64,000 bases of DNA from Actinomycetes bacterium. GTDB lineage: Bacteria; Actinomycetota; Acidimicrobiia; Acidimicrobiales; Bog-793. Positions 1-8,466 of the stretch are shown piece by piece. Every line of letters starts with the position of its first letter. Positions within the stretch are counted from its first letter, which is position 1. The notes under the pieces are model-generated. The model worked only from the letters and a program-made list of their open reading frames with translations, had not been told where the DNA came from and did not search any database. The DNA is taken from NCBI GenBank assembly GCA_021798985.1, contig JAJZBI010000007.1:1-64000 (forward strand), written 5' to 3'. The translations under genes were made by a program, and so were the position numbers.

Positions 1-317
1 GGATGGAGATAGGCATCGGCGCGCCGGCGGGCGGGCGCATCGAGCCCTTGGAGGACACCAAGGGCGCACAGCGCCCCGCCGGCCGTGCAGCACAGGGCCT
101 CGAGGGCCGAAAAGACCGCCTCGAGCGCCTCGCTCGCAGCGTCGTCACGCCACAGCAGCGCCGAGATCGCCGTGGCGAGCTCGCCGGCGGCATCTTGCCA
201 GTCGAGCTCGTCGCCGACCTCGGCCCGAAGCGTCCGCCAGATCGGCGCCAGGGCGGGCGTGGCGCCGAGGGTGTCGGCGAGCAGGGACAGGGCGTAGCGG
301 TCGGGGACAGGCGGCAC
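1..317 (-). CDS. Hypothetical protein, 3' end outside window
   Basis: Open minus-strand frame of about 105 codons from a GTG at 317 with no stop before the window edge, so the C-terminus is missing. The translation begins MPPVPDRYALSLLADTLGA and continues as an Ala/Leu/Glu-rich, probably helical protein with a CCTAGGALCALG stretch. Third-position GC is high, as in real genes here. I recognise no family. A second GTG at 322 is in another frame and does not give a better protein. Confidence 0.45.
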   Translation of the reverse strand, partial: MPPVPDRYALSLLADTLGATPALAPIWRTLRAEVGDELDWQDAAGELATAISALLWRDDAASEALEAVFSALEALCCTAGGALCALGVLQGLDAPARRRADAYLH

Positions 318-421
318 GGCACGACCTCCGAGGCGATGGGAGGCCGGCCTCCACGGCCGCGTGAGCGGCGGGGGCCGATGCTAGGGAGCCGGTGCGCGCC
401 GGCGCGGCGCCGAGCACCAAC

Positions 422-1420
422 TCAGCGGCCGAGCGCCTTCAAGAACGCGCTCGCGATGAGGGCGTAGCCGGCGTCGTTGGGGTGGATGTCTTGGGACACC
501 TTCGGTGAGGACGGGCACATGTAGGTGTGCTGGCAGACGATTGCCACGTTCTTCGGCACGATCTTGCCGTCCACGCGGCTTGGGGGGAACGTCCCGGTCG
601 AGGCGAAGGCCGAGGCGACGTGGGCCACGCGGACGTGGTCGTGGCCATAGACGCTGCGCAGCTCGGCGTTGAAGCCCTCGAGGGCGCCGAGCGAGGCGGT
701 GGCGAGCGCCAGGCCCTTGGCGCCGCCGGGCCGGACGGCGAGGCCGAGGAAGGGGTCGTAGTAGTCCATCGCCACCATCGGCGCCCTTGGATCGGCCTTC
801 TCGAGCGCGGCGTGGATGGTCGTCACGATCTTCGGCAGGCGCTCGATCACCGCCACGGCCTGCTTCAACACGCACGTGTCGTTGAGTGATCCGCCCGACA
901 GGCAGCCGTCCACGTCGTTCGCCCCGAGGTCGAAGGTGACGAGGGCGATCTTGCCCGGGTGCCGGGCGATCACGGCCAGCGCGGCGGCCATCTGGTTGGG
1001 CGCCGAGAAGGCGGTGCGGTACAGGGTCGTGCACGGCCCCATCGCCGGGTGGGTGCTGAAGCTGACCGTGGTCTCGCCCGGACAGCCGAGGTCCATCAGC
1101 CCAAGGCCGAGCCGCTTGGCCACCACGGCGGCGTAGCTGTGGGGATAGCCCTGGTCGCGCCGGTGGTCGGCAGGATCGAGGGGCGGCAGCTGGTGGCCGT
1201 AGACGGGCTGGTAGCCGGCGGCGAGGGAGTCGCCGAGGGCGAGGACGAAGCGCCCGGAGGGCTGGTGCGGCTGTGGTCGCGCCGTCCACACGGAGCGCGC
1301 GGGCGCCGAGGACCGCGGGGTCGCTGAGGCGGGGGGTGCCGCCAGCGCCGGGGCGAGGGCGCTGGCGCTGAGGAGGCCGGCGGCGAGCAGGAGGGCGCGG
1401 CGGGCGAGGCGGGGCGTCAT
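422..1420 (-). CDS. Secreted SGNH/GDSL-family hydrolase
   Basis: A 332-aa exported esterase or lipase-like hydrolase. An N-terminal signal peptide (Arg-rich start, then a Leu/Ala core, with an Ala-rich cleavage region around residues 27-33) is followed by an SGNH fold. Block I is GDSLAAGY with the nucleophilic Ser, block III is GANDV, and block V is DIHPNDAGY with the catalytic Asp and His near the C-terminus. The substrate cannot be told from sequence. ATG 1420 is chosen because it places the signal peptide at the N-terminus; the frame runs on to 1552 but that part is Arg/Pro-rich and unlike a leader. It is transcribed toward the partial gene at the left edge. Confidence 0.82.
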   Translation of the reverse strand: MTPRLARRALLLAAGLLSASALAPALAAPPASATPRSSAPARSVWTARPQPHQPSGRFVLALGDSLAAGYQPVYGHQLPPLDPADHRRDQGYPHSYAAVVAKRLGLGLMDLGCPGETTVSFSTHPAMGPCTTLYRTAFSAPNQMAAALAVIARHPGKIALVTFDLGANDVDGCLSGGSLNDTCVLKQAVAVIERLPKIVTTIHAALEKADPRAPMVAMDYYDPFLGLAVRPGGAKGLALATASLGALEGFNAELRSVYGHDHVRVAHVASAFASTGTFPPSRVDGKIVPKNVAIVCQHTYMCPSSPKVSQDIHPNDAGYALIASAFLKALGR

Positions 1421-1588
1421 CTCCCCATCCTGCCGGGCGGCGGCGGGGGTGCGCCGGCCACCGGGCCGATTATTACGATTCGATAACAGAACCCTTCGCC
1501 CGAGGGAACACCGCGGGGTGAGGATGGCCGTGACCCTTCGGGGGAGCGGCATTCGGGGGGGGTCCCGCTCCCGTACCGAGGTGGGACC

Positions 1589-1622
1589 GGGGGAGGGGTG
1601 GGGTGCGCCCCGCTCCTCCCCC
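1589..1622 (-). terminator. Strong hairpin after the fatty acid synthase operon
   Basis: Bases 1589-1603 and 1608-1622 pair over 15 bp (13 Watson-Crick, two G-T) around a 4-base TGCG loop. The hairpin starts 4 bases beyond the stop of the UbiB-like gene, the last gene of the minus-strand operon. There is no U tract, as is common for actinobacterial terminators. Confidence 0.7.
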
Positions 1623-1625
1623 AGG

Positions 1626-3221
1626 TCAGGGCTCGTTCTCGGTGAACTTGCGCCGGACCTCTTCGCGGCGGCGTTGCAGCTCGCGGTAGCTGATCGCCTC
1701 GGTGTCCGCCGAGACCCCGAGCGTCGAGCGCACGCCGCTCAGATCGACGGGGCGCTCGCGCGGGTCGACGCCGATCTCGCTCGCGATCCGCCCGCCGTGG
1801 CGGGCGGCGAAGTAGGTGGCGATGCCTGCGACCTCGCCGAGCAGGTCCACGTCGGGCGCAAAGGCGCCGACGGCGCCGTCGAGGAACAAGATGTCCTTGA
1901 CGAACAGCATCAGCTCTTTCGGCATCTTGGCGCCGTAGGCCAAGAGGTGCTTGGTGAGGTCGCGCAGCTGGCCGGTCAGCTCCTCGGCGGTGAGCTGGGC
2001 GACGTCTTGGGGCGGCGCGTCGAGCTCGAGGTCGTGGATTACCTGGTCGACGTCCGCGTCGGGCGCCAGCGCGCCGAGCGCCTTCAGCGCCTCGACCTGG
2101 CTGCGCACGTCGTTCATCGTCCCGCCCATCACCAAGCGCAAGAAGGCGAGGCGGCGCGCCTCGTCCAGGCGCCCGGTGATCCCGAAGTCCAAGAGCGCGA
2201 CCGAGCCGTCGGCGCGCACGAACAGGTTGCCGCCGTGCAGGTCGCCGTGGAAGACGCCGAAGAGCATCGCCCCCTCGAGGAACGAGACGACCCCGGCGCG
2301 CAGCACCGCCTCGGTGTCGATGCCCGCCGCCCGCATGCCAGCGACGTCGTCCCAGCTGAAGCCCTCGAGGCGCTCCATGACGAGGGCGCGGGGGGTGACG
2401 AGGCGGGGATGGGGGCGGGGCACGACGATCGCCCGCTGCTCGGTCGCGGCGAGCACCCCGGCGATGTCCAGCATGTTCTCAGCCTCGAGGCGGAAGTCGA
2501 GCTCCTCGACGATCGTCTCGGCGAACAGCTCGATCAGCGCCGGCGGGTTGGCGAGCACGGCGATCGGGATCCGCCCGATGAGCAGGGGCGCCAGCCAGCT
2601 CATCACGGCGAGGTCGCGGCGCACCAGGCTGGCGACCGCGGGGCGCTGGACCTTGACCACGACCTCGGTGCCATCGACCAGGCGCGCGGCGTGCACCTGG
2701 GCGATCGAGGCGGCCGCCAGCGGGCTCGTCGCGAACTCGGCGAAGCACTCGCTGAGCGGGCGCCCGAGGTCGGCCTCGACGCTCTGGCGCACGATGTCGA
2801 AGGGCTCGGCCGGGACCCGGTCGCGCAGCAGCTTGAACTGGCCGACGAGCTCGGGCGGGAAGATCCCCTCGCCAGAAGACAGGATCTGGCCGAGCTTGAT
2901 GAAGGTCGGCCCGAGGCGCTGGAAGGCGAGGCGGAGTCGCCGGGACAGTCCGGCGCGCGAGCGCTCCTTGCCGCGGCGGCGATCGGTCAGGTACCAAGCG
3001 AGGATCGCCCAGCCGATGCGGAAGCTGACGACGGCCATGCGCGCCAGGGGCGGCATGCGGCGGCGGCGCGTGAGCTCGGGGACCTCGGCGCGCGTCTTCT
3101 CGCGCACGAGCTCGAGCCCGCGGCGCCAGGGGAGGTCGTCGAGGTCGACGAGCCACGGCGCTGTGGTGCTGAAGGCGCCGACGTCTAAGTCGGCGGGGCG
3201 GGCTCCGGCTGAATCGCTCAC
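1626..3221 (-). CDS. UbiB/ABC1 (ADCK) family atypical kinase
   Basis: A 531-aa member of the ABC1/UbiB protein-kinase-like family, linked in other organisms to isoprenoid quinone or lipid metabolism. The hallmarks are KLGQ (Lys109-Gln112), an Ala-rich nucleotide loop followed by SIAQVH (about 169-177), the VVVKVQRP lysine (190), HGDLHGGN (325-332) as catalytic loop, and the DFG-like LLDFG (Asp345). GTG start. It begins 25 bases after fabF on the same strand and is the last gene before the hairpin at 1589-1622, so it is probably co-transcribed with the fab genes. Its true substrate is unknown; a role in lipid homeostasis is only suggested by the neighbourhood. Confidence 0.88.
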   Translation of the reverse strand: MSDSAGARPADLDVGAFSTTAPWLVDLDDLPWRRGLELVREKTRAEVPELTRRRRMPPLARMAVVSFRIGWAILAWYLTDRRRGKERSRAGLSRRLRLAFQRLGPTFIKLGQILSSGEGIFPPELVGQFKLLRDRVPAEPFDIVRQSVEADLGRPLSECFAEFATSPLAAASIAQVHAARLVDGTEVVVKVQRPAVASLVRRDLAVMSWLAPLLIGRIPIAVLANPPALIELFAETIVEELDFRLEAENMLDIAGVLAATEQRAIVVPRPHPRLVTPRALVMERLEGFSWDDVAGMRAAGIDTEAVLRAGVVSFLEGAMLFGVFHGDLHGGNLFVRADGSVALLDFGITGRLDEARRLAFLRLVMGGTMNDVRSQVEALKALGALAPDADVDQVIHDLELDAPPQDVAQLTAEELTGQLRDLTKHLLAYGAKMPKELMLFVKDILFLDGAVGAFAPDVDLLGEVAGIATYFAARHGGRIASEIGVDPRERPVDLSGVRSTLGVSADTEAISYRELQRRREEVRRKFTENEP

Positions 3222-3246
3222 GCCCGGGCGCGTCGCGGGGCGCGGT

Positions 3247-4461
3247 TCACGGCGAGGCGGGGCCGATCACGAGGCAGCCGTTGTGGCCGCCGAAGCCGAA
3301 GCTGTTCGAGAGCACCGGGCCGGGCGCGAACGGGCGCGGCGCGCCGGTCACGACGTCGAGGTGGATCTCGGGATCGAGCTGCTCGAGGCCATCGGTCGGC
3401 GGGATGACCTGGCGCTGCAAGCTGAGGATCACGGCCACGGCCTCGAGCGCCCCGGCGGCGGCGAGGGAGTGCCCGGTGACGCCCTTGATCGAGGTGACCG
3501 GCGGGCCCGGGTTGCCGAAGACCTTGTTGATCGCCTCGGCCTCGGCGAGGTCGTTGAGCGGCGTCGAGGTGCCGTGCCCGTTGATGTGGGCGATCTGGCC
3601 CGGGGTGAGCCCTGCGTCTTCGAGCGCGAGCTCCATGCAGGCGATCGCGCCCGCGCCCCCTGGCGCCGGCGCCGTGATGTGGTAGGCGTCCGCGGTCGAG
3701 GCCGCGCCGAGCACCTCGCCGTAGATGTGGGCGCCGCGCGCCTCGGCGCGCTCGTAGTCCTCCAAGATGAGCGCCGCGCCACCCTCGGCGATGACGAAGC
3801 CGTCGCGGCGGACGTCGAAGGGCCGCGAGACGCCGCTCGTCGACATCGCCGTCATGTTGGTGAACGCCGCCACGCCGATCGAGGGCTGCTCGCCGACGTC
3901 GTTGATCGCCGCCTCGGCGCTGCCGGTGACCACGAGGTCACAGCGGCCCTCGGCGATCAGGCGGAAGGCGTTGCCGATCGACTGGGTGCCCGCCGCGCAC
4001 GCCGTGACGACGGTCTCGCACGGGCCGCGCAGTCCCCAGCGCATGGAGATCGCGGCGGCCCCGGCGTTCGCCATCATCATCGGGACGAGGCGTGGCGAGA
4101 CCCGCCGGGCGCCCTTGGTGATCAGCACGCCGAGCTGCTCCTGCAGCGTCTCGAGCCCGCCGACCCCGGTGCCGAAGATGACGCCGGAGCGCAACGGGTC
4201 GGCGGACAGGCCGCCCGCATCCTCGATCGCCATCGCCGCCGCCGCCACGCTGAACTGCGCGAAGCGGTCGGTCTGGCGCGCCTCTTTCGGGTCGAAGAAG
4301 GCCGTCGCGTCGAAGTCCTTGACGCGGCGGATCCCCTCGGGGGCGGGGGCGCACAGGCCGGCGAAGAAGGCGTCCTTGCCCGTGCCGCAGCACGACACGA
4401 CACCGACCCCCGTGACGGCGACGCGCCGCCTTCGGTGCGCGTGCCCGGCTGCGGTGGCCAT
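3247..4461 (-). CDS. fabF: Beta-ketoacyl-ACP synthase II
   Basis: A 404-aa condensing enzyme that elongates acyl-ACP with malonyl-ACP in type II fatty acid synthesis. The active-site Cys155 lies in TACAAGTQS, the two catalytic histidines in [11 protein letters not shown] (about 295) and TGHSLAAAG (about 330), and the C-terminal GFGGHN loop is present. The ATG overlaps the acpP stop by one base (TGATG), implying translational coupling. Length is normal for FabF. Confidence 0.95.
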   Translation of the reverse strand: MATAAGHAHRRRRVAVTGVGVVSCCGTGKDAFFAGLCAPAPEGIRRVKDFDATAFFDPKEARQTDRFAQFSVAAAAMAIEDAGGLSADPLRSGVIFGTGVGGLETLQEQLGVLITKGARRVSPRLVPMMMANAGAAAISMRWGLRGPCETVVTACAAGTQSIGNAFRLIAEGRCDLVVTGSAEAAINDVGEQPSIGVAAFTNMTAMSTSGVSRPFDVRRDGFVIAEGGAALILEDYERAEARGAHIYGEVLGAASTADAYHITAPAPGGAGAIACMELALEDAGLTPGQIAHINGHGTSTPLNDLAEAEAINKVFGNPGPPVTSIKGVTGHSLAAAGALEAVAVILSLQRQVIPPTDGLEQLDPEIHLDVVTGAPRPFAPGPVLSNSFGFGGHNGCLVIGPASP

Positions 4462-4700
4462 CAGAGCTTGGAGGTGACGAGCTCGTAGGCCTGGCCGACG
4501 GTCTCGACGCCTTGCAGCTCGGACTCGTCGACGGTGATCTCGAAGGCTTCCTCGAGGGCCATCACGAACTCGACGAGGTCGAGGCTGTCGGCGTCGAGGT
4601 CGCCGGAGAAGCTCGCCTCTGGCACCACCTTCTCGGCCGGCACCTGCAGCACCTCAACGGCGCAGGACCGGAACTTGTCAAAGGTTGCCTCGTCAGCCAT
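4461..4700 (-). CDS. acpP: Acyl carrier protein
   Basis: A 79-aa acidic protein carrying the 4'-phosphopantetheine attachment serine in DADSLDLVEF. It shuttles acyl intermediates between the Fab enzymes encoded around it. ATG 4700 is preceded by a GGAGA-type ribosome binding site. It sits between fabG and fabF; the 95-base spacer upstream holds two hairpins. Confidence 0.95.
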   Translation of the reverse strand: MADEATFDKFRSCAVEVLQVPAEKVVPEASFSGDLDADSLDLVEFVMALEEAFEITVDESELQGVETVGQAYELVTSKL

Positions 4701-4717
4701 CTCTTCTCCTTCGTCCC

Positions 4718-4760
4718 CGGCGCCCGCTGGCGCCGATCCCCCGGCGGAGGACTCCGCCGG
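4718..4760 (-). other. Two tandem hairpins in the fabG-acpP spacer
   Basis: The first hairpin is a perfect 7-bp stem (4718-4724 with 4729-4735, loop 4725-4728). The second is a perfect 8-bp stem (4741-4748 with 4753-4760, loop 4749-4752). Only 5 bases separate them, and they end 17 bases before the acpP start. All other junctions among the five fab genes overlap. Possible roles are an RNA processing or stabilising element that raises acpP mRNA, or a partial terminator. Confidence 0.5.
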
Positions 4761-4795
4761 TGCGATACCGGCCGTGGCGCTTGCCACCGCCGCCC

Positions 4796-5521
4796 TCAGT
4801 GTCCCATGCCGAGCCCGCCGTCGACGGCGAGCACCGAGCCGGTGACATAGCCGGCACCCGCCGAGGCGAGGTACTCGACGGCCGCCGCGACCTCGGCCGC
4901 GTCGCCGAGGCGGGCGAGCGGCACCCGGCTGAGCAGGGCCGCGGTGTGCTCCTCGGCGAGCGCCGAGAGCATATCGGTGTCGATCAGGCCGGGAGCCACC
5001 ACGTTTACCGTCACCGAGCGACCGGCGACCTCCCGCGCCAGGGAGCGGGCGAAGCCGACGAGGCCGGCCTTGGACGCGGCGTAGTTCGCCTGCCCGGCGT
5101 TGCCGAGGTAGGCGACGGCCGAGGAGATGAGGACGATGCGACCGCGGCGCGCCTTCAGCATCGGCCCGATCGCCCGCTTGGCCACCCGAAAGGTGCCGGT
5201 GAGGTTGGTCTCGATCACGGCGTGCCAGCGCTCCTCGCTCATGCGCATCAACAGGCCGTCGTCGGTGATGCCGGCCGAGCAGACGAGCACCTCGGCCGGG
5301 CCGAGCTCGGCCTCGAGTCTGGAGAAGGCCGCCTCGACGTCCTCGGGTACCGCCACGTCGCAGCGCAGCGCCAAGAGCGGCTCGCCGGCCCCCTCGCTCG
5401 GCGCCGGCGGGCTGGTGCGGTAGGTCACGGCGACCTGGTCCCCGAGCGCTTGGAAGCGTCGGGCGCAGGCGAGGCCGATGCCGCGCGAGCCGCCGGTGAC
5501 GAGGACGACGCGCCCGCTCAC
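4796..5521 (-). CDS. fabG: 3-oxoacyl-ACP reductase
   Basis: A 241-aa short-chain dehydrogenase/reductase that reduces beta-ketoacyl-ACP with NADPH. It shows the cofactor-binding TGGSRGIG at the N-terminus, CSAG in place of the usual NAG motif, the catalytic Ser in LISSAV, and YAASK for the catalytic Tyr and Lys. The C-terminus VDGGLGMGH is typical of FabG. GTG 5521 overlaps the fabH stop by four bases (GTGA), which fixes the start. Confidence 0.93.
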   Translation of the reverse strand: MSGRVVLVTGGSRGIGLACARRFQALGDQVAVTYRTSPPAPSEGAGEPLLALRCDVAVPEDVEAAFSRLEAELGPAEVLVCSAGITDDGLLMRMSEERWHAVIETNLTGTFRVAKRAIGPMLKARRGRIVLISSAVAYLGNAGQANYAASKAGLVGFARSLAREVAGRSVTVNVVAPGLIDTDMLSALAEEHTAALLSRVPLARLGDAAEVAAAVEYLASAGAGYVTGSVLAVDGGLGMGH

Positions 5522-6459
5522 CCTTGGGGCCCTGCGCCACCCCAGCGGATGATCGCCGAGGCCCAGGTCATGCCGGCGCCGAACCCCGAGAGCAGCACGA
5601 GGTCGCCCGCCTTGATCCGGCCCTCGTCGGCCGCCTCGCACAGCGCGAGGGGGATCGAGGCCGCCGAGGTGTTGCCCGTGCGGTCGAGGACGATCGCCGT
5701 CTTGTCCATCGGGATGCCAAGGCGCTCGTTCACGCCCTCGATGATGCGCACGTTGGCCTGGTGGGGGACGAAGAGGGCGAGGTCCTCGGGCCCGAGGCCG
5801 CTCTTTTCGAACACGGCGCTGATCGAGTCGAGCTCGGCACGCACCGCCCGGCGGTAGACCTCGCGGCCTTCCATGTAGATCGTGCCGCCGATCGGCGCGT
5901 TGAGGATCGGGACCGCGCTGCCGTCGACGCCGAGGTCGTGGGCGACGACGAGCGACTCGCCCGGTGCGTGCTCGAGCACGACCGCGCCGGCCCCGTCGGC
6001 GAAGAGCACGGCGGTGGAGCGATCGTTCTGGTCGGTCACCCGGCTCAAGGTGTCCGACCCGATGACGAGGGCGTTGGCCCCCGGCGTGGCACGGCACAGC
6101 GAGTCGGCGACGACCAGCGCGTAGACGAAGCCGGCGCACGCGGCGTTGAGGTCGAAGGCGCCGCCGCCGCAGCCGAGCGCCGCGTGCAGCCCCGAGGAGG
6201 TCGCCGGGATCGTCCAGTCCGGCGTCGTCGTGGCGAGCAAGAGGTAGCTGATGGTCGCCGGTGCCCGCTCGGCGCGCCCGAGCGCGGCCCGCGCCGCCTG
6301 CTCGGCGAGCCCGGCGGTGCTGCCGCCAAAGCGGCGCTCGCGGATCCCGGTGCGCTCGACGATCCAGGTGTCGGAGGTGTCGAGGTAGGACGCGAAGTCG
6401 GCGTTGGTGACGACCTTGTCGGGGAGCGCGCTCCCCCAGCCGGTGATCGTGGTTCCCAT
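5518..6459 (-). CDS. fabH: Beta-ketoacyl-ACP synthase III
   Basis: A 313-aa enzyme that starts fatty acid chains by condensing an acyl-CoA with malonyl-ACP. The catalytic Cys108 is in NAACAGFVYAL, the His in VPHQANVRI (about 236) and the Asn in GNTSAAS (about 266). The ATG overlaps the fabD stop by one base and the end overlaps fabG by four. Standard length. Confidence 0.95.
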   Translation of the reverse strand: MGTTITGWGSALPDKVVTNADFASYLDTSDTWIVERTGIRERRFGGSTAGLAEQAARAALGRAERAPATISYLLLATTTPDWTIPATSSGLHAALGCGGGAFDLNAACAGFVYALVVADSLCRATPGANALVIGSDTLSRVTDQNDRSTAVLFADGAGAVVLEHAPGESLVVAHDLGVDGSAVPILNAPIGGTIYMEGREVYRRAVRAELDSISAVFEKSGLGPEDLALFVPHQANVRIIEGVNERLGIPMDKTAIVLDRTGNTSAASIPLALCEAADEGRIKAGDLVLLSGFGAGMTWASAIIRWGGAGPQG

Positions 6460-7805
6460 CAGTTCGCTGCCTCCTCGGCGCCATGGCCCGGCGGGACGGC
6501 CGGCTGCGGCGCGGTCTCATCGAGGACGCGCAGCCAGGCCACCGGCTGACCGGTGACGACCCGCTCGCCCTCGAGCACGAGCAGGCCCTGGAGGGCCCCG
6601 GCGAAGGGGGAGCGGATCTCGTGCTCGCCGGCGCGACCGACGAGGTCGCCGACGCGCACGACCACGGGCTCGGGATCGGCCTCGCTCGCCGCGTCCGAGA
6701 GGCGCTGGGCGCTGACGCGGTGGCTGGCGGCTTGGATTTTCGGGGCGGCATGGGCAAAGGCCGCTTCGGCGGAGAACGGGCCGGTCCCCGGCGAGACGAT
6801 GAGGCGCTCGGCGATCGCGAAGCGGTCGGCACCCGGTGCGGCGCGGCGCTCTTGCTCGCGGGCGATGCCGGCCAGCTGCTCGACGAGCTGCTCGAGCTCG
6901 TCGGGGGTGGCCACCGAGACGCTCGTCAGTGGGGTCGCGCCCGGCTCGGCGGCATCGGCGAGCGAGCGCTTGGCGAGGCCGCTCAGCACGCCGCCCGGGC
7001 CGAGCTCGACGAAGGTGCGCGCCCCGGCCTCATAGAGCGTCGTCAGGCTCTGGCGCCAGCGCACCGGACCGCACAGCTGGGCCGACAGCAGGCCCGGCCA
7101 CTCGGTGGGCTCGGCGTGTGCCCGCGCGTCGACGTTCGCCACGACGAGCGGCTCGGGGGTGTGGAAGATGACCTCGGCGAGCGCCTTGCGCAGGCGGTCG
7201 CGGGCGGGCGCCATGAAGGGCGTGTGGAAGGCGCCGCCGACGGGGAACGACAGCACGCGCCGCGCGCCGAGCGAGCGGCACAGCTGCGCCGCGCGCTCGA
7301 GGGAGTCCGGCTCGCCGGCGATCACCACCTGGCCGGGCGCGTTGAAGTTCGCCACCCAGACCTCGCCCTCGGCGCGCAGGCACGCCGCCTCGACATCGTC
7401 GTCGGACAGGCCGAGCACCGCCAGCATGGTGCCGGCGCGCAGCTCGGCGGCGTCTTGCATCGCCGCCCCGCGCTCTTGGACGAGGCGCAGGCCGTCCTCA
7501 TAGGACAGCGCGCCGGTGGCGACGAGGGCGGTGTACTCGCCGAGGCTGTGGCCCGCGCAAAAGGCGGGCTCGAGGCCGAGGCGCTCGGCCGCGTCAAGCA
7601 CCACGAGGCTGGCGACGAACGTCGCCAGCTGGGCGTTGGCCGTCTGGGTCAGGGTCGGCTGGTCGGCCTCGAGCAGCAGGTGGGCGACGTCGATGCCGAC
7701 GACCTCGCTCGCGTGGGCGACGAGCTCAAAGGACTCGTGGTCGACCCAGCTCGCGCCCATGCCCGGGCGCTGTGAGCCCTGGCCGGGAAAGGTGAACGCA
7801 AGCAA
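6459..7805 (-). CDS. fabD: Malonyl-CoA:ACP transacylase with C-terminal biotinyl-like extension
   Basis: A 448-aa protein; ordinary FabD is about 310 aa. Residues 1-310 form the transacylase: GQGSQ (9-13), nucleophile Ser87 in GHSLGEY, and His194 in GAFHTPF. From about 334 to 428 a second domain resembles a biotin/lipoyl carrier: LIVSPGTGPF, then VRVGDLVGRAG, EIRSPFAG and VVTGQPVAWL. The EAMKM-type lysine hairpin is missing, so it should not be biotinylated. The start is TTG 7805 with AAGGGAG about 8 bases upstream. First gene of the fab operon. Transacylase function is secure; the role of the extension is unknown. Confidence 0.9.
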   Translation of the reverse strand: MLAFTFPGQGSQRPGMGASWVDHESFELVAHASEVVGIDVAHLLLEADQPTLTQTANAQLATFVASLVVLDAAERLGLEPAFCAGHSLGEYTALVATGALSYEDGLRLVQERGAAMQDAAELRAGTMLAVLGLSDDDVEAACLRAEGEVWVANFNAPGQVVIAGEPDSLERAAQLCRSLGARRVLSFPVGGAFHTPFMAPARDRLRKALAEVIFHTPEPLVVANVDARAHAEPTEWPGLLSAQLCGPVRWRQSLTTLYEAGARTFVELGPGGVLSGLAKRSLADAAEPGATPLTSVSVATPDELEQLVEQLAGIAREQERRAAPGADRFAIAERLIVSPGTGPFSAEAAFAHAAPKIQAASHRVSAQRLSDAASEADPEPVVVRVGDLVGRAGEHEIRSPFAGALQGLLVLEGERVVTGQPVAWLRVLDETAPQPAVPPGHGAEEAAN

Positions 7806-8342
7806 GGACGGCAGCTCCCTTCAGCACGCGAGATTGGCCGGATCGCTTCCGCCCCACGTTGCATCTCTTCGCTTTGACCACGCAAGGCGACCAATGGTTA
7901 CAGGAATTCGGCCGCCGGTCACCCGACCAGCCCGGCGCTCGGCGCGCCGCGACCTCGCCCAGGGATCGGGCCGAGGCCGCGCCAAGGCGAGGAAACAGCG
8001 CTTGGGCTGCGGCACTTCCCCAGGCGGCGTGCGCGGAGCGGAACTCGAACGCCGATCGGGACGAACCCGATCCATCCACCTCGATCAGGTGCTGGCGGCT
8101 CCGTGCTGGCGTCCGGCCCGTAGGGTGTCCCGGCGCTCCCGCGATTTCCCGGCCCGCTCCCGTTGCCAGTTCCCGGCTCGGACGCCGTCGACGCTTTGGC
8201 TGCTCGAACAGCTCGCAGGTGTCGGCCGGGCGGATGCGCCGATCGCGACGCCGGTTCTTGCTCCTGGCGCAACGCCAGGCCGTCATGGCGGTTCCACCAA
8301 CGGCCCGGGCCACTGGCCAGCGCAAAGGCCGAGAACAACAGG
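7806..8342 (-). other. Gene-free stretch upstream of fabD
   Basis: About 535 bases between fabD and tRNA-Leu. Frames crossing it (for example 7821-8075 minus, or 7919-8383 minus, which runs through the tRNA) give Arg/Pro/Ser-rich translations without known motifs. It presumably holds the fab operon promoter, but I could not pick out convincing -35/-10 boxes or a known RNA. Confidence 0.4.
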
Positions 8343-8426
8343 TGCCCGGAGCGGGACTCGAACCCGCACGCCCTTTCGGACAATGGATTTTGAGTCCATC
8401 GCGTCTGCCGATTCCGCCATCCGGGC
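8343..8426 (-). tRNA. tRNA-Leu (anticodon CAA)
   Basis: 84 bases on the minus strand. The 7-bp acceptor stem GCCCGGA/TCCGGGC, an anticodon stem ATGGA/TCCAT enclosing loop CTCAAAA (anticodon CAA, reads UUG), a long class II variable arm and a GGTTCGAGTCC T-arm are all visible. CCA is not encoded in full. Confidence 0.95.
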
Positions 8427-8466
8427 CTGCGCGCAGCATACTGCGCGTCCGTGCGAGGCTCTTGAC

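Noticed and set aside
1561-1590. Second hairpin next to the operon terminator (GGTCCC...GGGACC)
   Set aside because: Only 6 bp with a long loop; too weak to call beside the strong 15-bp stem.
2479-3156. Long frames opposite or out of phase with the UbiB-like, fab, pol and uvr genes
   Set aside because: Typical shadow frames of GC-rich genes: Arg/Pro/Ala-rich and without motifs, while the sense frames give complete known proteins.
7919-8383. 154-codon minus-strand frame crossing tRNA-Leu(CAA)
   Set aside because: It reads through the tRNA; the protein start (FESRSGH) is the usual false translation of tRNA sequence, and the rest is Arg/Pro-rich without motifs.
7516-8466. Upstream extension of the menC frame
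   Set aside because: It overlaps fabD on the other strand and the tRNA; the enzyme's first strand begins at about 8467.
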